A DNA stretch of 64,000 bases from Folioceros fuciformis. Taxonomy: Eukaryota; Anthocerotophyta; Anthocerotopsida; Anthocerotales. Under the pieces are notes generated by a model that searched no databases, was not told the DNA's origin, and saw nothing but the letters and a program-made list of their open reading frames with translations. The stretch covers positions 130,203 to 194,202 of the forward strand of contig JBNGIO010006079.1 in the NCBI GenBank assembly GCA_049999805.1. The letters run 5' to 3'. The position numbers and the translations under genes are program-made. Positions 38,195 to 49,576 of the stretch are shown here, in pieces. How positions within the stretch are numbered: position 1 is the first letter of the stretch; each line of letters opens with the position of its first letter.

Positions 38195-39460
38195 ATGACT
38201 GTCAGGAGACGTGAATCTGAAGTTGTTGCCGAGGGCAGAAAGAGTGAGATTGATCGTTCGGTGGAGGACCACGCGTCGCCGCGGGATGGTTTGGAAGGCA
38301 CGGCGCAGAATTTGTGGAAAAAGGTGAAGCGCAGCTATCATCTGGTTGAGTTTCATGCTCTTCCAGACTACCTCAGGGATAACGACTACATCCTGAAGTA
38401 TTACAGAGCAGATTGGCCTCTCAAGCAAACACTCCTCAGCGTCTTCACTCTACATAATGAGACGATCAACATCTGGACGTGAGTCTTGCTCTTGGTTCTA
38501 CCCTGTCATACCCTCGATTCTTGGACCATGACTTACGTGTTTTTTCTTGTTCTGGTGCAGGCACTTAATAGGGTTCTTTCTCTTTTTGTTCCTAACCATT
38601 TATGCCGTTCCACAAGTGGTGGATTTGCAAGGGTTCCATCTGAAGGAATTGCTCACCAACTGTCTTCCTGAAAGCTTTTCCACATCCAATCGAACAAGCC
38701 AGTGTTTGCTGGTAAGGGTTACTGCAGCGCATGTTCGAATGTTCATATGGCCTTTGGTAAGGATGTTTCCTTGTAGATCTGACTGCTTGTATTCCTGCAG
38801 ACCACTATGAAACACGAGGTCGCAAATATGGTGGTTCCATTCTTAAACAAGCCTATAGCTCGCTGGCCTTTCTACATATTCCTTATTGGAGCCATGTTCT
38901 GCCTCTTGTCCAGTGCTATCTTTCATCTCCTTTCGTGTCACTCTGCACGATTATCATATATTATGGTGCGGCTAGATTATGCTGGCATCTCTTCATTGAT
39001 TGCAGCCTCTTTCTTCCCCCCAGTCTATTATGGATTCTTTTGTGAGCCGCATTTACAACTTCTGTATCTCACTGCTATATCAGTTCTTGGCATTGTAACC
39101 ATGGCAGTGTCTCTGATTCCAGCATTTCAGACTCCGCAATACAGACATATCCGTGCTGGCCTGTTCTTTGGAATGGGAATATCTGGAGTTGTTCCTTGTG
39201 TGCATAAGCTCTTGCTCTATGGGAATGACCCTATAGCTATGACTACGACAGGGTACGAGGTTCTGATGGGTCTTCTGTATGGAGTTGGTGCTCTACTGTA
39301 TGCAGCTCGAATTCCCGAGCGATGGAAACCTGGCCTGTTCGATCTTGCTGGCCATAGCCACCAAATCTTCCATGTGTTGGTCGTTGCTGGTGCTTTTACC
39401 CATTACAGAACTGGACTCCTGTATCTGAAATGGCGAGATGTCGGCAGCTGCAGGGCCTGA
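38195..39460 (+). CDS. Heptahelical (PAQR / HHP) membrane protein
   Basis: Plant relative of adiponectin and progestin receptors (Hly-III family). Exons 38195-38478, 38561-38711 and 38801-39460; in phase, 364 residues. A soluble N-terminus leads to the conserved YHLVEFHALPDYLRDNDYI and FTLHNETINIWTHL just before helix 1. Seven hydrophobic segments follow. The metal-site motifs are SSAIFHLLSCHS after helix 2 and HSHQIFHVLVVAGAFTHY in helix 7, giving the family S-x3-H and H-x3-H pattern of the hydrolase-like core. The ATG at 38195 is the first in frame after a likely 5'-UTR splice acceptor. Arabidopsis homologues are linked to ABA, sugar or cold signalling; the role here is not inferable. Confidence 0.93.
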
Positions 39461-39948
39461 TATTTGTGTCTTTGCTCCGTTAGAAGCTTTCCAAGCTGCA
39501 TCCGCTTGGAAAGCCCATGTCTGCATTGTGTTCCCAAGACAAGCAGGTGACACAAATCTGGTCATAGACTAAGACAAGACAACATTGCTTTATATGTTCT
39601 TTGCGTCTCGTAAACCCGATCGACGAGAGCTAAACTTTTTGACTCCGTTGCACCGTATTAAAGCGACTTGTAGATTGTTGGGTATTTACGTAGTGGAAAA
39701 TCTGAAACTCTCACATGAAATCATGTAAAGAATTTTTTTTTTTTTTATAACTCACACTTTTCCACCCACTTGGTTCGTGTCCACCTCTGTTCTCACGCTG
39801 CGGGTATACTCGACCCTTCCTAACAGAGAGCTCTGATACGCCCGCTGTTGCAATGTCAAAGCTCACAAACCAGACACAAAACTAAACAGCATGCGCAAGT
39901 CTGATGTACAGTGTTGGAGGAGGACATTTCCCGTCCCCAATCCATAAC
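39461..39948. other. Convergent 3' flanks of HHP and PILS genes
   Basis: UTR-like sequence with a T-run near 39728-39745; no gene seen. Confidence 0.5.
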
Positions 39949-41283
39949 CTACAACATATATATGATGTTCAGATAAATGGCGATGTAAAAGGCGATGGAT
40001 ATGACGGCAAATATGTGCTGCCAGAGTAGGATTGCAGCTGCTTCCTTCTCTGCAAAGCCCCGCAAGGTTGCCATGGCTCCTACAAGGATAGCACTGGGCA
40101 TTGTATGCTGTAGGAGGAGAACGAACATAAACATGGAATCACCGTGCGGCACAAAGCCAAGTTTGTCTGCAACTAGCACCACTACAATACCCACTGGTGG
40201 CAGCACGAACAAGCGTGTGAAACAAATCCCAACAGTTGTCCTGATCCCAAGTGAAGAACTACTGGGTCCATCAGCAAACGTGCCTCCCATCACAAGCATG
40301 ATGCAGGGGACCATTGCCCCTGCGATGATGGACAGACTGTCAGTGAAAAACTCCAGTGGAGCATCTTCCCCGAAAAGGAAGGAGCTCCAATGTGGGAATA
40401 TGCCAACAATCATGGCCAACAGAGAAGCCAAGATAGGAGGCTGAAGCATGTGTTGCAGAGGAGTTCTTTCAGCCACCATGCGCATCTTCTTCACTACTTG
40501 GGGCTCAGCTAAGCATGGGACCTGTGTCCTTGGACTCCCACCATTCCTGTGCTCTTCCTCATCAGATGCTGCGTCGATACAGAATTCAGCAGAAAACACT
40601 CGTGAAATAAGAGGCGTCTTGCTGTCCTCTACTTCGGCGTCTTTCACCCCGGGCCACTCTGCCTCCAGGAGAGGCGTTTTCGTTGTACCATCTGATGAGT
40701 GCGTATTAACTGCCTCGGATGCCACAAGGTCGTAATAGTCCTCGGGGGGCTCCATCATGTGGTACACAAACGTGTAGATGGTGATGACAGCCACCCACTG
40801 CGAGAAAGCCACATACGCCACACCTGCTGTCTTACACTGTTCCCCGAAGGGATTTGTTATTCCACAGATGGATTCAACGATTGCAAGAGGTAGGTTTCCT
40901 GTGTTTCCGATGCCAGTCATTACAATGGTGAACTTGAAGAATTGCGGTGGGGGCTGGCAGATGACAGCCACTAGATAACCAAACAAACAGCCAATAACAG
41001 AGCTCAGAACTACATTTAAAGGGATGAACCACCAGTCCAACATATTCTGCAAGGTAACCAGTGCTCCCAACTCAGTAAAGATTAGGCAGGGTAGGAACAC
41101 AACAAACACAAGCTTGCTCAGCAGTTTGTAAGCGTCTGCGGTCAGAATGCGAATCCGGGGATGGGCCAGCAGATACCCCACCAAACAGATCGTTACAACC
41201 TTGAGAACTGGGACAAGGGCAAGCTCCACAACTTCCGCCTGATCCACCTTCCCTGACCCTAGAATCACCTGCAAGTTCTCCAT
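39949..41283 (-). CDS. PIN-LIKES (PILS) auxin carrier-family protein
   Basis: PILS proteins are ER-membrane members of the auxin efflux carrier family that regulate intracellular auxin. Single exon, 444 residues from ATG 41283. Two five-helix bundles flank an acidic hydrophilic loop (about residues 195-275). The first half holds KLVFVVFLPCLIFTELG and IVMTGIGNTGNLPLAIV; the second holds AGAMVPCIMLVMGGTFA and LLQHTMPSAILVGAMATLRG, all family hallmarks including the Asn-Pro-type unwound helix crossings. The open frame continues upstream to about 41421, but the conserved start is at MENLQVILG. Angiosperm PILS genes have several introns, so an intronless copy is notable. Confidence 0.92.
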   Translation of the reverse strand: MENLQVILGSGKVDQAEVVELALVPVLKVVTICLVGYLLAHPRIRILTADAYKLLSKLVFVVFLPCLIFTELGALVTLQNMLDWWFIPLNVVLSSVIGCLFGYLVAVICQPPPQFFKFTIVMTGIGNTGNLPLAIVESICGITNPFGEQCKTAGVAYVAFSQWVAVITIYTFVYHMMEPPEDYYDLVASEAVNTHSSDGTTKTPLLEAEWPGVKDAEVEDSKTPLISRVFSAEFCIDAASDEEEHRNGGSPRTQVPCLAEPQVVKKMRMVAERTPLQHMLQPPILASLLAMIVGIFPHWSSFLFGEDAPLEFFTDSLSIIAGAMVPCIMLVMGGTFADGPSSSSLGIRTTVGICFTRLFVLPPVGIVVVLVADKLGFVPHGDSMFMFVLLLQHTMPSAILVGAMATLRGFAEKEAAAILLWQHIFAVISIAFYIAIYLNIIYML

Positions 41284-41354
41284 CACAAATCTCTCCGCGC
41301 ACACAGAGGACAGGCTGGTAACATACAGCGGCCGTGCCAAGATGTTGCAACCTC

Positions 41355-41361
41355 TTATATA
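41355..41361 (-). promoter_or_regulatory. TATA box of the PILS gene
   Basis: TATATAA on the minus strand, about 75 bp upstream of the PILS ATG. Confidence 0.5.
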
Positions 41362-42167
41362 CAACGATCCTCCCTTGCAACCTGTTTCGAGATTTTGAGC
41401 ACCAACCCGATTCGCTCTCAAATTGGCTGTTCCAGCAGCACCTCCAACAAAGCCCGGCTCACAAGATTGACAGACCTCAGCAAAAGCATCCCCTCCACTG
41501 CCACAGTGCCCCCTGAAGAGTCAAGTGACTTGCGTCCCACATGAACATCCCCACCGAAACTTAGCTCCATCTACACCGCCCACCATCACTTTGCGGGCCC
41601 TCACATGCACAACATCCACCCACAATCTTCACCAGTGTTGGCAGTGGTGAGACGCTCCCACACCGATCCGTCGCCACTGTTTTCACGTTGAGAAGAAAAT
41701 TATCCATGACTGATTTTTGCGAATTACTTTACCCACTGCAAAAAGATTCTTCACATTCCAGGACGTCATCCATTACATTCACACGAACCGTACCTCAGCC
41801 AGCCAATTTCGTCACATCCAGACGTCCCATCGCCTCCTGCTTGCAAGAGGATGAGAAGCTGCAGTGACTATGCCTGGATGCAAACAGGACGCCTCGTGCG
41901 GAAGCGAAAAAGGAAGAATATTGAAAAGAGCTGTCGGGCTGGGACGGCAGGGCAGCAGCTTGCAAGGTCGACATTCACGACCCACCTTGTGCTGGATTTC
42001 TAGAGTGGACCAGTTTATATCCCAGTTGGAGGGCTGCAGGTAGCGACGCGTGAGGTGCGCACGGTGCTGTAGAGAGGAGAGTGTATGTGTTCTTGATAGA
42101 GCCTAGAGAGGGTATGTGGACGTCGCGAAACTTGCAACATGTTTGTAGGTGTGTCACATACGTGAGA
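41362..42167. other. Intergenic, PILS promoter and GT47 3' flank
   Basis: No gene seen; the GT47 3' UTR probably occupies about 42000-42167. Confidence 0.5.
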
Positions 42168-43472
42168 TCATGACGAGTCGATGTAGCGGATGGAGCCTCG
42201 GCGCATCCAGAGCTGGTAGCACAGCATGAAGAATGCGTCCATAGGTTGGGGAGGATTATGCCATGCAAGGTGCACTGCAACATCGGCTCCAGACTGTTGC
42301 ATCTCCTCGTACTCCTGGGGGGTGATGGCTTGTAGCAAGGTCTTCAGTTGCTGTGTGTGCTTGGGGTGTAGAATGACAGCGAACTTCTGCCAATTGACAA
42401 CGTCTTGGAATGGCATCTCGTAGAGAAGGTGGTCAGTGATGAGCACCGGGACGCATCCGGATTGGAGCATTCCCAGAAGCCCAATGTCTTCGTCTCGGCC
42501 TAGAGTAGCGAGGCAGAACCTGCTGGACAGCATGGCTTGCCGGCAAGGATTCTCATCCCAAGTCTCAACGAAGAGAAAGTCTGCATCGTCCTTCCAGGCC
42601 TTGTAAACGTGTTGCATGAGGTCCTTTGCATCCTCAAAGTCCTCGGACTCCAGATCCCTGGCGTAGTAGACCAATGTGGCTCTTCCACTGATTCCACTCG
42701 ACGGCGCCTGCATGGCAGCAGGAGCAGGGGTTGCTGAAGGCATGGTGATGTCCTTGTGTGGGTAGAAATTGGGGTGGCCTCCTTTTGGGAAGGGGAAGCA
42801 ATCAATCCAGACTGAGTTCTTCTTGAGCTCCAAGAAATTCCTGGATGTGTCCGGGGGGAAGTCGTGACATGCAATTAGAGCATGGTCAGCTCCCAAGGAT
42901 CGGTTCCAGTAGGGATAGCTCGTTCTCAGGACCTGAATGTAGTTGTTGAGATGCCGAGCCAGCCTCTCAGAGCCTACTGCCGGACTCCGCCACAGCGAGT
43001 GCACAGAGATCGGAAGCATGAAGAACGTCGCCTTTTCCGGGGACAGCGTGACAAAACCGCTCTGCGAAAGCCTGCTGAAGAAGAAGTCTTCCGTCGAGTG
43101 AGATCCTCCCGGTGCTGCTTCGAATCCGTGCTTGCCAGATTCAGCAGGTGGGCAGATGAAGACCTTGAATTCGCTCAGCATCAAATCGTAGTTTGTGGAC
43201 CAGAAGTCGAAGGAGTGGTACACTTTGCTCCTGCTCCTGCTCCTCTCCCCTCGTTGTGCGGCCTTGAGCTCTCGGCTGTGCAGTTTGGAGGTGGATTCCT
43301 GAAGGTTGCTGTCTGCATGCCTTGGAGTTCTCGAAGTGGAAGTTGAAGGTGAAATCAACAGCGTTTGTGAGACATGACGCCTAATCAAGGCAGCAGACAC
43401 ATAAGCAGCTGCAAGCAACGCCAGAATTCGAAGCGCCCAGCCCCAACTCCACGCGCAAGCCACAACAGCCAT
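42168..43472 (-). CDS. Exostosin-family (GT47) glycosyltransferase
   Basis: Type II Golgi membrane glycosyltransferase, inverting GT47 fold, likely in cell-wall polysaccharide or proteoglycan synthesis. Single exon, 434 residues from ATG 43472. A short N-terminal tail precedes one hydrophobic anchor (about residues 10-28) and a Ser/Arg-rich stem. The exostosin domain (about 115-425) shows FKVFICPP, ATFFMLPI, HALIACHDFPPD, FCLATLGRDEDIG.LGMLQSGCVPVLITD and the acidic QDVVNWQKFAVIL near the donor site. In GT47 enzymes the usual pattern is LCPxGxSxxSxRxxEAxxxGCIPVI, and here DEDIGLLGMLQSGCVP takes that place. An earlier in-frame extension lacks an ATG. The acceptor and donor sugars cannot be assigned. 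Confidence 0.88.
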   Translation of the reverse strand: MAVVACAWSWGWALRILALLAAAYVSAALIRRHVSQTLLISPSTSTSRTPRHADSNLQESTSKLHSRELKAAQRGERSRSRSKVYHSFDFWSTNYDLMLSEFKVFICPPAESGKHGFEAAPGGSHSTEDFFFSRLSQSGFVTLSPEKATFFMLPISVHSLWRSPAVGSERLARHLNNYIQVLRTSYPYWNRSLGADHALIACHDFPPDTSRNFLELKKNSVWIDCFPFPKGGHPNFYPHKDITMPSATPAPAAMQAPSSGISGRATLVYYARDLESEDFEDAKDLMQHVYKAWKDDADFLFVETWDENPCRQAMLSSRFCLATLGRDEDIGLLGMLQSGCVPVLITDHLLYEMPFQDVVNWQKFAVILHPKHTQQLKTLLQAITPQEYEEMQQSGADVAVHLAWHNPPQPMDAFFMLCYQLWMRRGSIRYIDSS

Positions 43473-43940
43473 GCCAGTATGTGGAGCTCCGGGATTGTGT
43501 TTTTGTGAGGAGATCAGTCCGATTGCTCTGCTGGTGGCAGGTATGCACGCAGTTGCTTTTTGCAGTTGAGCTGAGCCCAAGCCTTTGTACACCTCGAGAA
43601 GCTCCAGGTATCCCGTCAACAGAGGAATTCGATAGAAACTGACCGTGGAGGGGTTTCAGGGAACCTTGATCAGCCGGCACTCGAGAAAACGTGCTTGCTT
43701 GTGCAGCAGCTGAAACATGAGGAGTACTTCTACAAAGTGTCGGGCGGTTAGAGTCCTTCCCCGAAGGTTTTTAAAAAAGCTGAAGAAGGACCCAGAAGAA
43801 TAGCATCGTTCAGGAGAAGCCATGGCTGACGAACGCAAAGATTCTCATCTAGGTTCGCACCTCCTCTTTTATCGAGGTATCTCTCGATACATACACATGT
43901 ACCCTAACCTCGTCATCTACGGCCCTCTCAGGCATCAAGA
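43473..43940. other. Intergenic between GT47 and LOLITE-like genes
   Basis: GT47 upstream region and LOLITE-like 3' flank; no gene seen. Confidence 0.5.
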
Positions 43941-44390
43941 TCAAGCATCGGGAATGGGCTTGAGCCGGGCCAGCCTTCGCACCCTATCTCGGTCGGTTTG
44001 CTCCAGCAGTCCTTGGGCCACAATCTCATCAAGGCAGAGGCAGATCTTGCCGTACTTGTCCAGAAAGGAACGCTCGCTGGGAGCCGCCTTGTTGCACACA
44101 TCCTTCACCACGGCAACCACAGTGTTGAGGACCTGCACTAGGGCTAGCTCGTCGTAGTCATCCTTCCCCACGGCGTACATGCAAACTTCCCCCACCAAGT
44201 TGTACACGATGTACACGGCCTTATGAGATGCCACAAACAGCTCCTCCTCTCTGGCAACATTCTTGAGATTCTCTGCCCCCAGCTTCAGCAAGAAGGACCT
44301 CCAGTGCACTCGCTCCTCCGGCGGAAGGCCATGGAAACGTTCCAGTAAAACATTTCCAGCTCTGTTAGCAAAGAGCAGACAAAGAATCAT
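43941..44390 (-). CDS. Longin-like small subunit of the TPLATE (TSET) complex, LOLITE-like
   Basis: Single exon, 149 residues. Begins MILCLLFANRAGNVLLERF, an AP-sigma/zeta-COP longin fold, with the family-specific GLPPEERVHWRSFLLKLGA, VYIVYNLVGEV, KDDYDELALVQVLNTVV and LDKYGKICLCLDEIV. This matches my recollection of Arabidopsis LOLITE (a SNARE-like superfamily protein), the small subunit of the plant clathrin-endocytosis TPLATE complex; alternatives are zeta-COP or an AP sigma subunit. The frame extends 13 codons upstream to a TTGCAG at 44430, so an upstream non-coding or short coding exon may be spliced there; the ATG at 44390 is used. It is transcribed from just beyond the 3' end of the PPR gene at 44694. 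Confidence 0.78.
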   Translation of the reverse strand: MILCLLFANRAGNVLLERFHGLPPEERVHWRSFLLKLGAENLKNVAREEELFVASHKAVYIVYNLVGEVCMYAVGKDDYDELALVQVLNTVVAVVKDVCNKAAPSERSFLDKYGKICLCLDEIVAQGLLEQTDRDRVRRLARLKPIPDA

Positions 44391-44693
44391 GGCCGCTTCC
44401 GGGTCCTGGATGATGCGCTCCGGAGACAACCTGCAACTCCTACTCCAAGTAGGCGGGCTCTACTTTAGTTCCGACCTGCGTAGGGCAGCTGGGGCTGTGC
44501 TTACGTAGGTGGTACCAGAGGACTGATATTCCCGCAAGTCCGGTGTATACACCTGATTCCGCCGAATCCTTGTGAAGAGGCGACGACTCGTCTTTGATGC
44601 TGGCTGGCTTCTCGAAAGGGATTATGGAGGAGAAGCAAGTAACCAGATTTTGAGATGACACTCTCACGATGACACAGTTGGTGTCCGATAGGG

Positions 44694-47395
44694 TTAAGGA
44701 CTTCCGTGGTTCGCTTCGGTTACCGTTACTTTGCGCATGCAGCTGATGGTTGAAGAGTTCGGCTGGAGACCTTCCTGCTGCATCTGATCGAACAGCCTGA
44801 AAGCTTCCTCCGGAAATCCTTGCTGTGCATAGGCAGCTATCATGGCATTCCATGAAATTACACTGCGCCGAGGCATGTTTTCGAACTCATGACGAGCATC
44901 CCCGAGTCTGCCACATTTGGCATACATGTCCAGAACTGCTGTGCGGAGGACAACAGTCAGCTCCAAGCCACTTTTCAGCAGTTGAGAGTGCACTTGCCTG
45001 CCTTTGTGTAACGAGGCCATGATAGCACAAGCTTTCAGGGTTGAAGAAAATGTGGCTGCATTCGGTCTGACATTCTCCTGCAACATTTGCTCGAAAAGCT
45101 TGATGGCTTCCTCGCCACGCCCTTGCAATGTGTATCCTGCTATCATTGCAGTCCAAGAGACTACGTCCCGGTTTGGCATTTCATCAAAAACCCGCTTGGC
45201 ACCTTCTACGTGCCTGCACTTTGCGTACATGTCTATCAGAGCGTTTCCTAGAGAAAGGTCGGACGGTAGCTTATTCTGGATTATATCGGCGTGGACTCTC
45301 CTGCCCACTTGTAGAGATCCTGTCTCCGCACAAGCGTTGAGGACACTGGCCAACATTCGTGCATTGGGTTTGATTCTTTCATCTTCCAGTTCCTCGTAGA
45401 GCTGGATGGCTTCCTTTGCTCGACCATGCTCAGCGTAGCCTGAAATCATCGAATACCATGACAGCACATCCCGCTGGACCATGTTATCAAAAACCTGGCG
45501 GGCTTCGTACAAGCTCCCACAGCGTGAGTACATGTACAGAAGAGAGTTACCTATCAGCGGATAGCAATCTAAACCAAGCAGTCTGACGTTGTTGTGGATC
45601 TCCTTGCCAGCTTCCAGCGCTCGTATATCAGCACATGCCTTGAGAACGCTGGCGAAGGTGTCCTCCTCCACGTCAATTCCATCTTGCTTCATCTGTTCAT
45701 AAAGCAGCAAGGCTTCCTTCGCCCGACCATGCTGAACGCTTCCTGATATCATGGCATTCCATGACACTCTATCTTTGTGGGGCATTTCATCGAACACCTT
45801 TTGAGCGTCTTCCATGCTCCCACATTCGGCGTACATATCCATGAGAGCAGTACCAACCATGACATCCGACTGCAATCCAGCAACCTTCACGTGAGAGTGC
45901 ACTTGTCTGCCTTCATCTAGAGCTGAAACACTTCCACAGGCTTTCAAAACACAGGCAAACGTTGTCTTGTCTGGATCAAATTTCTCCTGCTGCATGAGTT
46001 GGTAGAGCCTGATGCCTTCCCACCCAAGCTTGTTCTTCCAACATCCATTTATCATTGCATTCCACGACACCACATCCCGTGTCGGCATGCCTTCAAAGAT
46101 ATGCCGAGCATCCTCCATGCTTCCGCACTTCGCATACATGTCCACCAAGCTGTTCTGCACAGTCAGATCACTGTCCAGTCCCAGCTTGTTCACATCAGTA
46201 TGCACTCGCCTGCCAGTTGCTAATGAAGGGACGCTCCCACAGGCTTTCAAGATGCACACAAAAGTAACATGATTCGGCCGCACCTTCTCCTCTTGCATCT
46301 GCTCGTACAGCTTGATGGCTTCCAAGCCAAGATCACGCGATGCGTATCCTGATATGACAGCAGTCCAAGCCACCACATCCCGTTCGGACATGCTCTCAAA
46401 CGATTCACGAGCCTCACTCATGCTGCCACATTTGGCATACATGTCAACCAAAGCACTCCCTACAAACAAGTTCGATCCCAACCCATGCTCCACTACGTGA
46501 GAGTGAACTCTCCTGCCCTCCACAACGTCCCCTGAACCAGCACATGCCCTCAGCACGTAAACAAAAAGCACAGCATGTGGCTTCACACCCTGCTTCATCA
46601 TCCCATCAAAAAGCTTCAATGCCTCCCGAAAGTTCCCTACATCAACATACCCTCTAATCAACGAGGCCCACGAGTACGTATTCTGCTTGTGCATCTTCCG
46701 GAACACATCCCTGGCCTCTCCCATCCTCCCAGAGCTCGCATACAGCCTGACCAGGTTCCCCCCAAGATACAGGTCCGACTCCCACCCACACCTAACAATA
46801 TGCTGATGCACCTGTCTCCCTTCTGTCCATGCATCCTTCTCAATGCAAGTCTGAAGCAGGGCGGCGTAATTCTGCTTGCTTTCGAGAACATTACCGTCCT
46901 GCTTGAACTCCACCCACAATGCCTCCCGAGCAATCAGGTTATCTGCAAGCCCTCAAAAACTCAAGTTTGGAACCTCCGCGAACGCAAGACACCATAAACC
47001 TCATGTTTAGGACCTCCACACATGCAAGCCATGAAGCTGTGGACACTGTGTGACCATGCCACGCACTTACCAACATAGGTCTGAGCTTTTCCGGCTCCTG
47101 TTGAGCCCCGCAAGTTGGAGAGAGGTGCATAACATGGTCTCCTAAGAGTCCGGGGACTGCATTGAGTTTGCCTTCGCCATTCCAACAACAGTTGCCTCGC
47201 GAAAGGCCGATTATTCCTCATTCCCTTGTCCTTCCCTCCACCTTCCGTGCAGCAATCTGCGAATCCAGCCAACACTGGGCATCTGCTCCGCTTCGATTCC
47301 TGGCGACACACCAACGCAACTGCTGATTCTCGGCTCCCAGGACTCAGAGCCCTTTCATCACATATTACACTTGACATCTTCAGCTTCCGGACCAT
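44694..47395 (-). CDS. PLS-class PPR protein lacking E domains, two exons
   Basis: Exon 1 47071-47395, exon 2 44694-46942; the donor GTAAGT and acceptor TTGCAG join in phase, giving 857 residues. Exon 1 encodes a Ser/Arg-rich N-terminus (from MVRKLKMSSV) suited to organelle import. Exon 2 is an almost unbroken series of PPR triplets from NYAALLQTCIEKDAWTEGRQ to AYAQQGFPEEAFRLFDQMQQ, many with YAKCGSME-A---FE-MP-RDVVSW. The loops have canonical length, unlike those of the three other PPR genes here. The protein stops soon after QPNSST, so E, E+ and DYW motifs are absent. A GTAACG directly after the last PPR residues could be a donor, but no matching exon is visible downstream. Either a natural PLS-only protein or a C-terminally truncated one. 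Confidence 0.85.
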
Positions 47396-47786
47396 CGTTC
47401 AGTAGGACACACGTACTGAGTGTTTATTTTAAATTAGCTCTTGATTTATACCTATCTTTTTAGACGTTTGAAATGTTTGACACCCAATCGGTAGGGTAGG
47501 TACGGGCATTGCCAGAAGTTGTGGAAATCGTATGGGACATTTCCTACATGAGATGCACAGAGCTGACTTCAGATTCCTGGCTGAAAGGGATGTCAGCAGA
47601 CTCGCACAGCTATGGCGTCCATAGTGGCCGGCGGAATAGTTCTATGGGAGCTGCGGAAGATCGTCATTGCAAATTAGGGTTTGAGAAGTACTTTTGCTGT
47701 TTGTCGAAGGATCTAGGTTAAACCTGCCAGTTCTCCCGAGGCGTTACTGGACAATCAGAGCAACTGACTAGAGACATTCCGGGAAG
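47396..47786. other. Divergent promoter region (PPR / RPA49)
   Basis: Upstream of both genes; no ORF with support. Confidence 0.5.
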
Positions 47787-49576
47787 ATGGAAACCGCGGG
47801 AGTCAAGCGACAGCAACGAAGTGGCCACAAGAGGCGGAGAATTGATGTGAAGATGGAGTACGTGCAGCCGTCAGGCGCGCGTGTCGGGCCGTTTGTTGGC
47901 TACTTCCCGACGGGATTCGATCCAACTGCGCCGACCTATGCCGACGTGGGAGGAGAAGAAGTGCCTCCGTTGACAGAATTGGTTGCTTTTCAGAATAGCC
48001 AGAAGTTCAAGCAGCGGCAGCATCAGGTGGTTGCCAGGGCGAATGGTAGTGTAGATTTTGTTGGGACGAACTACACTGGTGAAGCTGCTGCGTGGCATCC
48101 CTGCAGCTATGCATTGGGGGTGTTCAACAAGGATGAGGGGACGCTGAAGCTGGTGCCCATTGCTGGAGAAAAGGTTTGCTTTGTGTTTCTGCTTCGTTCA
48201 GGCGGTGCATGCGTGAGGGTGTAGGGGATAGGAATCTGGACATACGTTCTGGGATGTGCAAAGTAATGGCCAGAGGTTCGGGTGCTGGTGGGAAGTCTAT
48301 CTGATTGCTTCTTGCATTAGGTTTTCAAAATGGAGCCAAGAGTGAAAGGCGTGCGCTATGGGCATGACGAATCCGATGAAGTGAACGAGGCAGAGCTGTC
48401 CCCCGAGAAGAGGAGGCTTCAGATGGAAAGGTTGACGCACACACTTGGCAGTCAGCGTTCAAAATTAAAGGTCTGTGCATCCGGTCTGACTTCTTCCGTC
48501 TGTAGAGAGCTGGGATTTTGGTTCACTGTCGATGGTCCTGTGGTTGATATCTGACATGGGGAGCTCTTTCGACCTCGTGGTTAGCAGACTGAACGACGTG
48601 CCAGGGGCTTGATAAAGGAGTCGGCTTTAGGAGAGCTTGCAGCGGAAATGGAGGACGTTATTCACTCGGCTGGACTGAATGCCGAGCTGGTCACCAGGGA
48701 GGAAGCATTGGCAAAGGCAAATGCGGAGATAGTTAGGAACATCCCACCTCGTAACCTTGCGGCTACATCCGTTGTGAATGCGTATCCTGTCGATGAGATC
48801 ATCTCTCGCGCGGAATGGGATAGTCTGGAAACCAAAGAATTGAAGAAGGCTGCTGCAAAGCCTGCCAAAGAAGAAGAATTGCGGAGGCATAACGACTATC
48901 CAAATTTTGTGCTCAACCGGCTCCGCCGTCTTCGCGTGGAGGTATGTGTCCATTCGCTCATGCTTTCATTAATACAACTTTGTTCTGTTTGTGTCGGGAG
49001 GGGTTTGGATGTGTGTCGGTCCCACAAGTTCACATCGTTAAAGCTTTTGTATCTGGGCATGCAGGGGGATGTTGAAGGTAACGACAGACGAGCTCACCTT
49101 TTGGTGTNNNNNNNNNNNNNNNNNNNNNNNNNNNNNNNNNNNNNNNNNNNNNNNNNNNNNNNNNNNNNNNNNNNNNNNNNNNNNNNNNNNNNNNNNNNNN
49201 NNNNNNNCGGATTCCCAGTGTGGTTGTAGCAAAGTTCTTCAAGCTCTTCACGGACACTGATGCCGTTAAGGGTGGCAGTACTCAGTCCAAGGAGCAAAGG
49301 AATCTGCTGATCAGTTACATCCTTGTTCTTGGGTTAACCGTGGATGACTTTGTCGCAGATCCACATGATCTGGCTGTTGAACTCAAAATGACCGTGAACC
49401 AGGTGAAGCCTTACTATGTGGAGTTGGGTTGTAAGATGGAACAACAGAAGGGAATTGATAGGTCAGCTGCATCTGTCGACCCTCATTCAGGACGAGGGAA
49501 GTTCAGGGTGACTTTGCCTATCCCGCTGAAATTCCCTTTGCTGAACCCAAAGTTCAAGAGAGGCAGGGGGAGGTAG
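47787..49576 (+). CDS. RPA49: RNA polymerase I subunit A49-like, interrupted by assembly gap
   Basis: Subunit of the nucleolar rRNA polymerase that helps initiation and elongation. Exons 47787-48173, 48321-48470, 48588-48941 and 49065 to the gap at 49108; after the gap the frame resumes at 49208 and ends at 49576. Visible: an N-terminal dimerisation domain (PSGARVGPFVGYFPTGFDP, HPCSYALGVFNKDEGTLKL), a middle part EPRVKGVRYGH...SPEKRRLQMERLTHTLGS, and a C-terminal tandem winged-helix region (IPSVVVAKFFKLFTD, KEQRNLLISYILVLGLTVDDF, LKMTVNQVKPYYVELGC). The C-terminus FKRGRGR is basic. Splice phases agree outside the gap. The 100-N gap hides part of an exon and probably one intron. Confidence 0.9.
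49108..49207. other. Assembly gap (100 N)
   Basis: Run of exactly 100 N inside the RPA49 gene; the true length is unknown. Confidence 1.

Noticed and set aside
44430-44693. Upstream coding exon for the LOLITE-like gene
   Set aside because: A TTGCAG acceptor precedes the frame, but no ATG-started exon in matching phase is visible; it may be only a 5'-UTR exon.
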